A DNA stretch of 64,000 bases from Hyalella azteca (Eukaryota; Arthropoda; Malacostraca; Amphipoda; Hyalellidae): assembly GCF_000764305.2 (NCBI RefSeq), contig NW_025947067.1, positions 248,001 through 312,000 of the forward strand, read 5' to 3'. A program made the translations under genes and the position numbers. A model generated the notes under the pieces. That model saw only the letters and a list, made by a program, of their open reading frames with translations, made no database searches and was not told the DNA's origin. Positions 1 through 12,514 of this stretch are shown here, piece by piece. Each line of letters opens with the position of its first letter. The stretch's first letter is position 1.

Positions 1-773
1 GAATAAAAAGAGAGTGAATTATTTTCATTAATTAACAACTTTGATGACGTACGGCATTCGTAATTCGTCAGCAAGATAATTCAATATAAATATTATTAGG
101 CTAGCAAAATGCATTTTCACTCATATATACATTTCCAGAAGTACGTACTAGCGTATGTACGAAGGATAAGTTTAGCCTAAAATGATGCCTGTATTGATAA
201 GTAAACTTAAACGAACCGTGGGTGGTGATACTCCGGGCATGGTGAGCTTCCTCGTATAAGTGACGTCACCACTCGGCTCACCACCCAGCACCCTCGTGGT
301 CACCATCATCACCACACACATCACCACTAACACTGCTTTCGTTGTCATCGCTGCAATATACTTATATAATAAAAATAATACTATTATATCACAATAAAAG
401 CCACACTATCTCCAAGACGCACTAAAACCTGGCATAGCTCACGTGGCATCCTCCAATTGCCCTCAGCTATTTGTCTGCAAATGCAATAAGAAAATTATAA
501 AGCAATATTCCTGAGCATTCACATTTTTCAATGTATTTTCAAGGTCATGTTATACACGAAGCCTTATCAGACATCACAATTCATACACGACAAATAAAAT
601 AATGTACCTACAGAAATGGACAGCATAGGTTACAAATTCCAGGCTCAAATAAAAATAGTTTTCAAATTACATGTTAACTTGCAAGCACCGACTTCCATCT
701 GCCAATGGTTTATCGATATGTTCTTTGTGTAGGCAATATGCTCCTCAATACAAGGTGTTTTTAATATTTCCTC
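1..773. other. Intergenic, no gene seen
   Basis: AT-rich sequence with a CACCATCATCACCACACACA-type patch near 300. No coding signal, RNA gene or element end was identified. Confidence 0.6.
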
Positions 774-914
774 TTTTTAGCGCATTTTCTCATTTATGTA
801 AAAAATACCCTATTGTGCTCGTCTGTCCGTCCGTCCGTCCGTGACTTCACGTTTTCGTCGACGAGAAAATGCGCTCTCTGTCACTCACTGCAGTGAGTAC
901 TGAGTTATATTTTT
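774..914 (+). mobile_element. GCGC-type short inverted-repeat element, copy 1
   Basis: Begins TTTTTAGCGCATTTTCTCAT, runs through a (GTCC)n tract and GACGAGAAAATGCGC, and ends with the perfect palindrome ACTCACTGCAGTGAGT and TACTGAGTTATATTTTT. The internal inverted pair AGCGCATTTTCTC / GAGAAAATGCGCT could fold. Related copies lie at 1698, 49316, 50409 and 57114. The family is not recognised. Confidence 0.8.
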
Positions 915-1697
915 TTAATCGTCATCGGTTAAGATTTGGAAGCGATAGAAGAATAATGATGACCTTGTTTATATTTTAACAATCATATTGAAAACAAATA
1001 AAACACAGTAGGAGCTCTCTTCCGATTCGTATTCTATGTAAATCAATATACTAGCTTCTAAATATTCCTTATTGATATAATGATCACTCCAACTCTGGAA
1101 TTAAAGAACAAAACTATAATTAATGAGAAGAAGCTCACTCCGAGTGAGGAGGGCGTAGCAAACTGCACGTGTCAACGGGTAGTAGATAATGGCGGCGCCA
1201 CAAGGAAACTTCACAACAAACATGAGCCCAGCCACGACGTGCTTTTCTACAGGAAAATTAATATCAATATCTAGTGAGAGACCAATGATGGACAATATTT
1301 GACCTGAAAAAAATCCAAGAAATATAAACGAATATTAGCAAAATATGAAAGAAATATAATCGTAAAATTTCTACAGACAGAATAAGAGTGCTTCAATTTC
1401 AGTAAAAATGTTGTATACAAACGTACACTTGAATTATGATGAGGAAAATAAATAATGCGAAGAGGTCATAGAGAACGAAGCTGGTATATATGGACGAGCT
1501 ACTTGGATAACAGCAGACGCGGCACACAAAGCTGCCGTATAGCTATATATGTTATTGGCATATACAGGAAGATTCAATCAAACAATAGATAACAAACTAA
1601 ATAGAACTAGTTACAGTAGCTTCAGCGTAAACGACAAAGCATTTTCACAGCTACCAGAAAGTCATTTCCTGACATCCCAGCGAAAGATTAAAAAATT
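915..1697. other. Segment bracketed by inverted GCGC-type elements
   Basis: 783 bp with only short open frames. Nothing recognisable apart from its position between two inverted element copies. Confidence 0.6.
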
Positions 1698-1831
1698 TAA
1701 CTCAGTACTCACTGCAGTGAGTGTGTCAGAGAGCGCATTTTCTCGTCCGTCCGTGAAGTGATGGACGGACAGACGGACGGACATGACGAGCACAATAGCG
1801 CCTTTTTTCCATAAATGAGAAAATGCGCTAA
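1698..1831 (-). mobile_element. GCGC-type element, copy 2 (inverted relative to copy 1)
   Basis: Full-length copy in opposite orientation to that at 774-914, from TAACTCAGTACTCACTGCAG to GAGAAAATGCGCTAA. Together the two copies bracket 783 bp in a foldback arrangement. Confidence 0.8.
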
Positions 1832-2228
1832 GAAGTCATCTTTAGAAGTTTGGCTTTTTAACGGCACAGTCTATTTATATACTCGCAACTGATAAGCGGC
1901 CCACGTATAATATAATATAGCGTTATCAGCTTTGATACGGCCATAAAGGGGCTTGACACCAATTCCGAACCACCCGGCTACCCTACCAATTTCAACTAGA
2001 AACTTCATAATTTTGAGCTACGAGCTACGACTATAGAGCCGCCGATTTTCAAATCGGATGTTATCTACTGTACCTGTACACGTAACCCCAATATTAGTTA
2101 CAAATTATGACAAATGTTACTAACGAATGGAAGCGAAACAGCAACACAAGACGACACGAGCTGAAGGTTTATCGGTCAAGAGGAGAGTTAACAACTGCCA
2201 GCGTTATTTTCCAGACGATGCACGTCCA

Positions 2229-2440
2229 CACTGTTAGAAAAATTACCGTTAACGGTATTACCGGCGTTTCAGTGGCCGGTTGCCACGTGAAAAGAAACAC
2301 CGTGTCGCCGTTTTTATTCTAATTTAACACTAGAAATCAGTTAAACATTTGATAAAAACGGCAAAACAGTTTCTTTTCACGGGGCGACCGGCCACTAGAA
2401 CGCCAGTGGGACCGTTTTTTCACCGTTTTTTCTAACAGTG
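2229..2440. mobile_element. 212-bp hairpin element with CACTGTTAGAAAAA termini
   Basis: The two halves are long imperfect inverted repeats: ends CACTGTTAGAAAAA and TTTTTTCTAACAGTG, with inner blocks AAAGAAACACCGTG / TTTCTTTTCACGGGG. Almost the whole element could fold into one stem. No coding capacity and no clear target duplication, so the superfamily is undecided. Confidence 0.7.
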
Positions 2441-4939
2441 CACCTTATATATGGTCCCAATCTTCGGTGTGTGTTATATATGGTCCAAGACGCAGCAGCC
2501 CCAGGCCACGCTGAAGCGTTGCCTGGGGCTTCAAGCAAGCAAACAAGTAACTGAGCATGACACTGTGAAGGACATTGAAACCTGTGATTTTCCAACGATC
2601 AATTCTCAGGCTTGTATAAGAGATATAATACAAGAAATTCGCACACAAATCGTACTAAACATGTATAGTGAGCTCCGGCAAACAGGATGAGTGGGAACGT
2701 ATCCTGAGGCAGCGGAGCGGGAAAACCCTACGAGCAGCAGAGCTGAGGAGACCTTCAGGCGTGACGAGGCTGCGGTTATACACGCTCACTCCTGCCATAC
2801 TTCTGTACAGCTTATATCATACCATTATTATTAATAAATAAGCGACATTAATATTAAGGATATTAATAAATACGGTAACGATTTCGGAGTAATACTTCTT
2901 CCATTGTTCAATCGCTAAGTTTACAAACTACACAATATTATGAATTTAATGGTAGGTACTTAATTACGCTCACGCCAGTTTACTTTTACGCAGCTTAAAC
3001 TAACATAGATATTTAAAAAAATAGCCCATTCGCAAAAGTATACTTTCTCAATTGCGAAGTTTACAAATAACATTCGACACATCATGATATAAATATTCAG
3101 GAATCGGAGGGACCTTGGAAATCAAAAGGCATAATTTGCCTCGGTTAAGCAATTGAACACAGGCGAAGATATGAACATACGAGTAGAATTATTTGCCGAA
3201 AATGAGTTCTGCAGCATGGAAGAACTTGCTAAATGTAATGTAGATCCATGGTGGAATTAAACTAATCCCGTCATCACGGTAGCATTACGTATTAATATTG
3301 ACATAGTACCCTATTTCATCTATTGATATTGCAATACAATTTACTATACTCAGTGGAGAACAATGGTAGGAGCTAATAATCAATTGTACCAAAATGCGGA
3401 AAATCCACACTCAGTCTATATGATTTAATTATTTTGAGGGGTATTTTAGACGAGGCTTCCTTGCCAAGTCAACATAGACTACAACAGCACACAAATATAA
3501 TAAAAACCTTATAATTTACGCGAGCATCGAAATCACTGGTGATTATTTATACTCATTCTTATTGGTTGGTCAAAGCCCATTTAATCACAATAGAAAATAT
3601 GCGGCAGTTAGGCAATCTGCCTAACTCAAAAATACTCATTAGAGGCCAAAGCCTCATGCAGTCGCGACATCGCTCACAAGGAAATTATCTCTTCGTAAAG
3701 AATTATCTAAAGTAGGTAAAGTAGTAATTATCCTTTGTTAAAGTAATTATCTAAAGGCCTCCCTTCACGGCACGACACGTCAACAATTACATAACTTCAC
3801 GATCGTTCAAGAAAGAAACCACAACTATTGGCCTACTTAACCCCCCACATTATAATTCATTCAAGAAATATTACCGCATACACATGAAACTTTGGCTTTT
3901 CTCTGTTTTATCCAGTTTCGAAGATCGTGCTCATTTTTGACACAGAAACAAATCAGATATGCACATCTACTTGAAATAGTATTCTTGATTTTAGTATTCT
4001 TGAACGGCACACCGACAGCAGGTACAGTAAAGCATAACGGTTGTAACTAAGCAGCGCACAGCTGGCGTTCTTTTAGGCACTGAACTGTGCAGAACTTCGC
4101 TCGAAACAAACGTAGCTCGAAAGAAGCAAGTCATGCTGGCTTGCGTATTGCGTATTCGCGCTATTGCTTGAGTTAAGCGCAAGTTTACACCTACCTATTA
4201 TAGATGTTGAAAATTGTAACGTTCCTATCCAGCAACAGATCAAGATAATGACAAGCTTCAGTGGAGTATAGATGATCATCATGTAGAACTTAATCGCACT
4301 CAAATGCTTGTAATTTTCAAAATGATCCCAATTTGTACAAAAAAACTACTACCAAGGCAGAGTAAAGAATATAATAGGGGCGACGCATAATATATATAGA
4401 TGACTCAACGTGTATGGGAAAAATAGTGCCCACTGTTCTCCCTTTCAATACTTTCATCCAGAATACTTCATTAAATCAAAACAAAAGGAAAACTAACTTG
4501 AAACGAGAAAATGCGTATTTATGATAATTCTCTTCTACCCTTAACCTTGCTTCTACTATAGCAACCTCGCCATTTAAAGCGAAAACTCAAAATGGCCTGC
4601 AAGAGAGCAAGCAGCGGGCGCTGGCCAACAGTGATCTTGTCAAGGGCAGTTTTTGCACGCTGACCTCACGCCAACGGGAGAACACTTCACATGCAAGTAC
4701 GTCCATTGCGGAAGCTATACGAAACCATAATAATATTGGAACCTGAACTTTTTATATAATCAGAAATGATTTGGAGAGTACATTTTCATGGCCACCAGAT
4801 GATAATTTATTTTATCTGCGTTATTCATTGGTCACGATCTTATGGTAAGGTTTAAACGTTGTATGGATTCTGCTCTACATAGGTCGCTATATATGGGCTT
4901 CGCATGACAAGATTTAGTACGATAATGAACATTACTTGA

Positions 4940-5000
4940 TCCAGTAATAGAATAGAAGTGTCGGCACTGAAGAAATAGGCCATGGCCTGTTGCCGATTCT
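4940..5000 (+). repeat. Dispersed 58-bp repeat, copy 1
   Basis: Shares AATAGAATAGAAGTGTCGGC, AGAAATAGGC and ATGGCCTGTTGCCGATTCTT with the copy at 29818-29876. It contains the palindrome AGGCCATGGCCT. The family is not recognised. Confidence 0.7.
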
Positions 5001-5980
5001 TGTACTTTTCGTGACTAGATTAATAAGGAATCCGGCCTTTGGAACTAACGATTGATTGAGATAGCTGCTGGACTTATTGCCTGGTCCGTAAGTTGCTAGG
5101 CATTTAAAGATTGAACATATGCTCCTGCATAGCTTCATCTTGTCTGTTTCTGAAGGCATTAATGAAAGCTTGGCACCGACACTCCATTTAAAGAAAGAAC
5201 GAAAACAACGTAATCATGCCAAGAGTATCCTTTTCTTTTACTTTAGTCCAGCAGAACTGATTACGTCACTCAGACACAACATGGCAGGAAAACGGCCGTA
5301 CAATAAATTCAAAGGAGCCCCAAAAATTCATCGAAACTCATGATACGAACTTCGAAATTAATCTCAGTTACAAGAAGCGTCGCAAACAGACGCTTTGACA
5401 TTGCATCCTCAAGATCAAGATAGAAGTCATGGTCCACAAGATGAAATATTGTCGCAAATTTTCGGTATTGATTGACAAAAAACAACTGAAAATGCCTTAC
5501 TTCATTCGTTTTTGCACCTTCATATGTGCTCTTCGATACAGCCGATGGGTGCGTTTATTAACATGGCAGCAGTGACAGCAAGCCACACTTGTGCTCCAGG
5601 TCTGGCCTGACAGCTGTACACATGTGCACGGCTTGTTTTATTAGATCAGATTTCAAACAAGTAAATACGACGTCAACAACCAGCAAACTTTCCCAACATG
5701 ATGCCAACCACGCAAAGCTCTGTAAACAGATAACAACATTACAGATTTATAAGAACTAAACTTATTGATTCTGTTCCAGAGCGCGAGGAAGAAGGTGCAA
5801 ATAAATAGATTGAGAATATAATGATAATTTCACAAAGACATGCAAATGTCTGGAATTAAGTAATCAAACTTTGGATCAGTTTATAATGTCCTTATGCAAA
5901 TTCAGTTTGCGGGAGCCCAGATCGCACAATGCATGCCAAAGTTGATCTACGTTCTATTGGGACTGAAGCTAGACATGTGG

Positions 5981-6016
5981 ATGGTTGCAGTCTTGCTGCA
6001 TAAAGACTGCAACCAT
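5981..6016. repeat. Perfect 14-bp inverted repeat
   Basis: ATGGTTGCAGTCTT and AAGACTGCAACCAT are separated by eight bases. It is an isolated hairpin, too short for a typical microRNA precursor. Confidence 0.8.
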
Positions 6017-8509
6017 GAGGCACACATGCAGTCATGCAATGCAGGGCATAGTATATATTGATCACGCACCAAGATAGTTGTGGCCTTATTGTTGAAAATT
6101 ATGAGAGGACTTATAAACTCAAATTAAAAGTAATGCAAGCAGCCTTCTCAGCAAGCTGATCCCTCGTTAAACTGACTAAAAACCAAATAGTCCCTCCAGG
6201 AGCTAAGGACAAAGACAATAAGGCTGCACTGTCAGCACAAACATAGCAAGCGGAGCCTGGCAGGACTCATGTTTGAAGGTGGTATATACAGGCACTTGAA
6301 TTCAGGAAATTCTTATCTGATACATACAAGGCAAAAGTCTTTTTTGTAAGTCTTCTGATGAATAAGATGAACACACAAAGAGTAGGCGTACATACCTATG
6401 CATTTTATTTCCTGCAAGAATCTATTTTTATTGGCAGAAAGATCTGTGATGCACTTGGCTTGCAACAATTGGAAAAGTTGATTTTCTAAAGAAATCATTA
6501 TCAATGAATAATGTTTATTTACAGTTGCACAAGATACCATACACATCTATCAAATAGACTCAGCACACAGTACAAATAAGAAAAATATATTATTGAGTAG
6601 AGAGCACGCTTCATTGACTGGAGGACTACAGTGCAATTGTGATAGCCAAATTTTCTGTTGCTGTATAATGTATACATATTGCATGGATGCCTATAGGGAA
6701 TTATACAACCAGTATATACTACATGTGGCATCTTTGCAGTCTTGCAAGCTCTGAGTTTTGAGTAATGCTACTAAAGTTAACACATTTGTTTACACTACCA
6801 GTTAGAATATATAACTGTTGCAGACTTGCAGCTGATATATAAGTGTAGGTACTGTGTAATGGCCTGAGTTTTAAATACATGGGCTGAGCTGGCCACAAAC
6901 ACCCAGGGTGTGGGTTTTTTGTTAAATGCTCTAAAGAACTCCCTCTACCTCAACTGTTAAGCAACTACACAAGCTTATACTGGTACAAATTTTCTAAACA
7001 AATTCTGTTACTAACTTACTACATGTGATGCTTTGGTACTCTGATACAAACACAAGTCATAATGTTAAAGGGGTTGAACAAATTAAGTGAAATATATAAA
7101 ACTTCCCCAAAAAATATATTTTAGCATGGTGTACATCCTCTTTTTGCAGCAATTACAGCCTCAAATATTGTATTAATACTTACAAATTGTGAATTGTTAG
7201 TGTGTGATAAGCACCTGCCATATGAGTCCCAACAATTTGGCTTTTTTTTTTGGAAGTCAGAAAGATTGGCCATTTCTATAAGGTTATAGTCACAAAATTT
7301 TCTAAAAATATTTGTACAAGAATGAAATTAAACATTAATTTGCAGCAATAATGAATAAAAACATTAAAACATCAAGTTTTTCTTTATTATAAAATGGTTG
7401 AAATTATCTCAAAATGTTAGGTACGTATTTCCCTCATGTTGTCCACCCCCTGCCTCNCCCCCAGCCTTTATAAGTTATTTTTACTGCTCTGTAACATGGG
7501 AAGGTGCACTTGGTGTCTAAGTGGCAACAAAACACAACAATAACTTGTTGATAAACAAGTATACATAAAAAATATTTCTTACTAACCTTTTTAGTCTTGT
7601 TGAACTACTTAGTTGACCCACATACTTGGTTGTTTCATGCAACAGATTTTGTAAATTAAGTCAAAGTTGATACATTTTAGCAATATATGATCATTAAGGT
7701 GTCTTGTTTATTGGTCCGATTGTTTGGTACATATTGTGCTGTTATTTAAACTAAGACAAATTTTAACTTTATATACAGGGATTGGACAAAACAAGAGAAA
7801 TGCCCAACATTTTGATATACCGTAGTAATTTTTTAACATATTTTTAACAATGAAAATGTGACAGATGTACTGTCTTCTAGAGGTACTGTCTCAAAAGTAA
7901 TGAATGCATTTTAAAGAGAAGGAAAAACATCTTCAGCAAAGCGCAGGTCTTGCCAAAAGTTGAAGTTGTCTGATAAAGATCATCGGTATATACTCAAATC
8001 ATACTATTAACTTATGACTTAAAGAATATTAACATATACTTAAGTCATAGGGTAAATGCGGTATATTCCGACATTGTGGGTAATTCTGTCACCTCTCTAG
8101 TTTTTCCTTTATATTAAGCTTTGTTTTAGTTCCATGCGTTCGTTGATGGTTGAAATGGTGATGTCATACATTTGCGCGTCAAAGCTGTGTACAAAAATTA
8201 AAATTTGCTTAATTAAAAGCTTAATAGTTGTTAATTAAAAGCGTAATTAAGTAGTGTTCAATATTCATTAGTGTTCTAATTCAAAGCCATGTTGTATTCC
8301 AATACAGCTCACACAGCGAACGGAATTCGAACACGTGGATGACGGCATTATGTATCAGTAGAATTTGAAGCGCAGACGGAATACGCCTCACCACGTGCCG
8401 AATATAGCCACACACAGTGACGGAATATAGGGATTTGGTAGGTTTGCATTCTTAAGGCTTTTAAATAAATATGGCAACATTTTGTGACGTTTCGTCGTTG
8501 TGTTTTGAG

Positions 8510-8580
8510 AGTTGTCTTTTGAGAGTCGTTGTGTTTTGTTGTGTGTTTTGAGAGTCGTTGTGTCGGTGTTTTGAGAGTCA
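8510..8580. repeat. Short direct repeat of TTTTGAGAGTCGTTGTG
   Basis: Three to four imperfect copies of about 19-30 bp within the outer 8-kb element, just left of the nested insertion. Confidence 0.7.
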
Positions 8581-8602
8581 CATAAAGCAAACAGAACTTG
8601 AG

Positions 8603-9573
8603 TACCGTAAAATGGGGTAACTTAGACCACTTTTATTTTTATAAATGATGCCATTTTTTTACTAGCTAAATTAAACTTGAATTGAAACATGCAAAATACA
8701 GGTCTATACTCTAGCTTCACTCACCATAAATTGCTGGCTCCTGCCTCTCATAGTCTTTATGTAATTTCAAAAAAAGTGGTGGTCTTTGTTACCCCAGCTC
8801 CTGGGGTAACTTAGACCGGGTGGTAAAATCAATTATATTTTTTTGTAAAATAACTCCAAATAACTCCAGGTTTTGGTGCATTGTAGTAGAACTCTTCTAG
8901 TTACATATGCAAATGACAAACTTGAGGTAAGTGTCATAGTTTGCAAATGGGGGGTGCTGCCCCATAATGAGGGAAATGTGACTACCTAATGTCAGCCCTG
9001 ATGGGGTAATATTGACTGGCTTGGAAATTAAGTTACAATTACCATATATAAGACTCTGTAGAGTCTGAAACATAAAGAAAAAACATAAATAGGCTGTCAA
9101 ACATAAAATATGTTATATATGGTAATTTTATATTAACTTCCAAGCCGGTCTATGTAAGGGCTGACATTATGTGGTCTAAGTTACCCCATTTGGGGGCGGC
9201 ACCCTCATGAAACTATGACACTTTCCTAAATTTGTCATTTGCATACGTACCTATGTAACTAGAAGAGTTCTACTACAATGCATCAAAACCTGGAGTTATT
9301 TAACCAAAAAATAAAAAAATTGGAGGGGGTACTCTGACAGGCTTTAAATAATAGTTTTTTTTCGTGAGTCACATTTTTAATTTTTTAACCTATTAGATAT
9401 GCAAACTTTTCAAATCTTTCTATTGTGTTATGTAGCCTCAGTATTAGGCCTTTAATGCCCATTGACAAAAATTTTCTATGTCAAATAGTTTTTGAGTTGT
9501 GGGGGTTTTTGTTAAAAAAAACGAAAAGTGGTCTAAGTTACCCCGCCGGTCTAAGTTACCCCATTTTACGGTA
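8603..9573. mobile_element. Nested foldback element with CCGTAAAATGGGGTAACTTA termini
   Basis: The ends TACCGTAAAATGGGGTAAC and GTTACCCCATTTTACGGTA are perfect inverted repeats flanked by TA. The arms stay complementary for several hundred bases, for example ACTCTTCTAGTTACATA near 8890 against TATGTAACTAGAAGAGT near 9252. It lies wholly inside the element at 8048-9655 and so is younger than it. Confidence 0.85.
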
Positions 9574-9655
9574 ACGCATACGGTTATTATTTATAGTTTT
9601 TCATTTCTCGATGCATCCTTAATGTGACGGAACGGAATATACTGCGTTTACCCTA

Positions 9656-12091
9656 CTTTGCCCGCTAGATTTACGCAAAACACTAGGATTGGGCCATCTG
9701 GCAGGAAAATGTTAAGCATGGTGACAAACAAATTTTTTGCCTGACTCATTTTCAGACGCGTTCATAAATTTGTAATTTACGTTCACTTTTTGTTATTTTA
9801 CTACACTGGGCCCGATATGGCATGTATTAAGTATTTTCAAAGTTTGTTATGTTTGAATGTTCTTTTGATTTGATTAATGTTTTGTATCACAGGTTCACAA
9901 TGGTAACCGCAATGGCTTCCGATTGCTGTTGCCACAACGAGATCAAGAAGTAAACAACACCCCCGTTCCAAAGAATACCAGCTGTTACATGTTAGATTGG
10001 GATTCAGTCACTAGAATAAGGTAAACAGGTTTGTTCAAATTTTGGTTAATTCAAATTTTAGCAATTATTTTCAGATGACAAGACATTTTTTACAGANAGG
10101 GCATTGTGAGTGAATAATTTCGTTTTTAATTTGGTAATTATCACTTAGTTTCGATTTCATAAACTTATGCGTGGAAAAAGTGCTATGAAACTTAGTTCTG
10201 TAAATTTGTTTTAAAATATCATACACGGTGTCGAATCGATATGTCAATTGCAAAAAAATCCCTCAACAAAGAGTTTGCTCTAAATTAGGAATTGAATTGA
10301 AAACAAAATCCAGAGTAGAGCGGATGCGGATTAGAAAGGAATGAACGTCTTCGGCTCTCCGCTATGACAAACTAGAGCATCTTTTTCAAAAGCATTGAAC
10401 GAACTCAACTTCTAAATCTGATCTTAGAACGTGAAGTTTTGAACAAGTGTTGTTGTTGCCAGATGTATGTGAACTGGCGCCACGTGTGGTTGTCGATGCC
10501 TGCGCTGCCAGTACCAAACTTGCATTGTCATCTCAGCAGAGCAGAACCTACTAACATTGGAGACAGAGATATGAAAAAACTAATTTTTTAAAATGTAAAT
10601 TTATTTGTAAACTGAGTTATATTTTGACTGTTTACCATTGGCGTTCATAAAATTGTGATGCAATGCATATGCTTAATTTGCATTCAGAAATTGTACGTTT
10701 ACCCTAGAAAAAAAATATGTTCTCGATTGCCACTATGATGTTAAGATCCTCAGTGCGACAGTCGCACGTCACCCAGTGAGAACATCAAAACATGTGTCAA
10801 ATCTGATAGTTGACCTTGCTCTACCAAATAGTGATAAAGTGTTTGTGTAGAAAGAATATTATGGTTTAGACAGTGAGACTTTTAAATAAGTCTGTGAATA
10901 TACTAGGAATCCTTTAAGTATACTTGTACTTGCTGATTTTAAGTGGTAAATAAATTAAAAGATTATTAAGTTAAGAGACAGTTTTAGAAACATAAAAACT
11001 AATTCCGACACAGCTTGGAATTGGACACACACAGCAGTGCAACTGTTTAAAATGTTTCTTAAATCATTAACCAATCATTAATTTTTGCATCATATTTATC
11101 TATCTATATAATTAGGCTAATTGTCTGTCTAATTTATTCACGTATCAAATTATGAATTTTACATAGCCTACTTACTCTACTCATACTCAAATTTCTGGGA
11201 TTTAAATCAAAAAGATAATGTAATTCAAATAAACAATAGGCTACAAAAGATCATCTTGAGTAAATAAGAAAATTAAAAATGAACAAATTCTAAAAAAATA
11301 TCTGGTTTGTCAATATAAAAATCATTGCAGAAATTTTTGTAAAAAGTCATTCAAATTAAAGTCAAGGTAAATTTTCAGAGGCTTACAGGAACCTTGAAAT
11401 AAACTCCAACTTCAATGTTATTGTTAGTTGTTACACATACTCTAAGTCTAAAAATCTCAGTGTCGTAGGCTAACAGTTCAGCATCAGCATTTTAGTAAAC
11501 TACCTTCTTTAGAACCCAAATTCTTTTGCAAAGCATAATGTGCCAGCCGCCACGGTCGACTAGGAAAGAGGCTTCGTGGGAGTTTAGTTCTATTTTTACA
11601 CTTTTATAATTCAAAACCATCAATCTGTAATTCTGTATATCAATTTTTCTAACATATAAACTAGTGGAGGATTACAGAAACAAATTCCATCGAATTACAA
11701 TACAGAAATAATTATTCTTAAGTCTTAATATCAGCCAGTACTGGAGCCACAGCCAGTAAAGATAGAAAGATGTCGTCAATTGAACGACAACCAACACGCT
11801 ACACTGCCATTCATTCACTGACGCAGCAATGCTCAATTCCTCATAAGTCATAACTCGTTTCCGCGTTTTCTGCAGCTTGCAAGAATTGCAACACGACAGG
11901 TTACCAGGAGGTGATCGTAAACCCTCTCTATTACAAGCTCATAGCTTATAATTGCGATGTATGCATTAAAGATAAGGACATCTGGCCTGTCACCGATTCT
12001 AAACATCACAGAATTTTTATCGGTCGATTCGGGTTTAGACCCAGACCTGTCAGAGGGAGGTGGGATCAAACCCGCAAGTCACTGCTCCAAT
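9656..12091. other. Intergenic, no gene seen
   Basis: AT-rich, one undetermined base at 10097. No long open frame, splice-consistent exon or repeat array was found. Confidence 0.55.
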
Positions 12092-12514
12092 TATCCCTTT
12101 ACGCCCTGAATTTCTGGGATGAAAATCGTACAATTCACTTTTTCGGTTTTAAGTCTCACTTCAAAGCTGACATTCTGACCTATCCAACGGTACCAAAATC
12201 AAAAAATTCCCACGAACAAAAAAGTCTTAGATTTATCTTTTACATATGTGTACCAAGTTTCAAAGTTATCTGTCAGTAATTAACCGAAATAGAATTTCCA
12301 TAAGAAATTGGACATTGCCATTGGAAATTGGAAATTTTATTTCGGTTACTTACCGACAGATAACTTTGAAATTTGGTACACATATGTAAAAAATAAATCT
12401 AAGACTTTTTTTATTCCTGTGAATTTTTCGAAAAAATGACAGAAAACGTGAAATTGTTGGAAAACCGATGTTTTTCTGTGTGACGAATTCGTCACGCCAG
12501 GGCGTAAAGGGTTA
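12092..12514. mobile_element. TA-flanked foldback element with CCCTTTACGCCCTG termini
   Basis: CCCTTTACGCCCTG near 12095 and its complement CAGGGCGTAAAGGG near 12498 mark the ends, each with a bordering TA. Arms 12218-12300 and 12331-12412 are about 85-base near-perfect inverted repeats around a 30-base centre. The 122-codon open frame across it is a by-product; no transposase is encoded. Confidence 0.85.

Larger units (their letters stand above)
2441..8047. other. Intergenic region, mostly unassigned
   Basis: No coding exon could be supported. A compact hairpin with GCCCCAGGC arms lies at about 2500-2531 and a 9-bp hairpin AGTTAGGCA/TGCCTAACT near 3607. A 14-bp hairpin lies at 5981-6016 and a dispersed repeat copy at 4940-5000. 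Two Tc1-like end motifs, GGGGTTGAACAAATT near 7070 and GGGATTGGACAAAACAAG near 7780, lie in the same orientation and suggest decayed transposon fragments. One undetermined base is at 7457. Confidence 0.5.
8048..9655. mobile_element. Outer TA-flanked inverted-repeat element, host of a nested element
   Basis: The left end TAGGGTAAATGCGGTATATT matches the inverted right end TAGGGTAAACGCAGTATATT. Each is bordered by TA, as for Tc1/mariner target duplications. Internal GGAATAC/GGAATATA motifs echo the ends. No transposase frame is present, so it is non-autonomous. A second element sits inside at 8603-9573. Confidence 0.75.

Noticed and set aside
5981..6016. microRNA precursor
   Set aside because: The stem is only 14 bp, well below a precursor stem.
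11911..12279. 122-codon plus frame
   Set aside because: It lies across one arm of the foldback element and has no domain signal.
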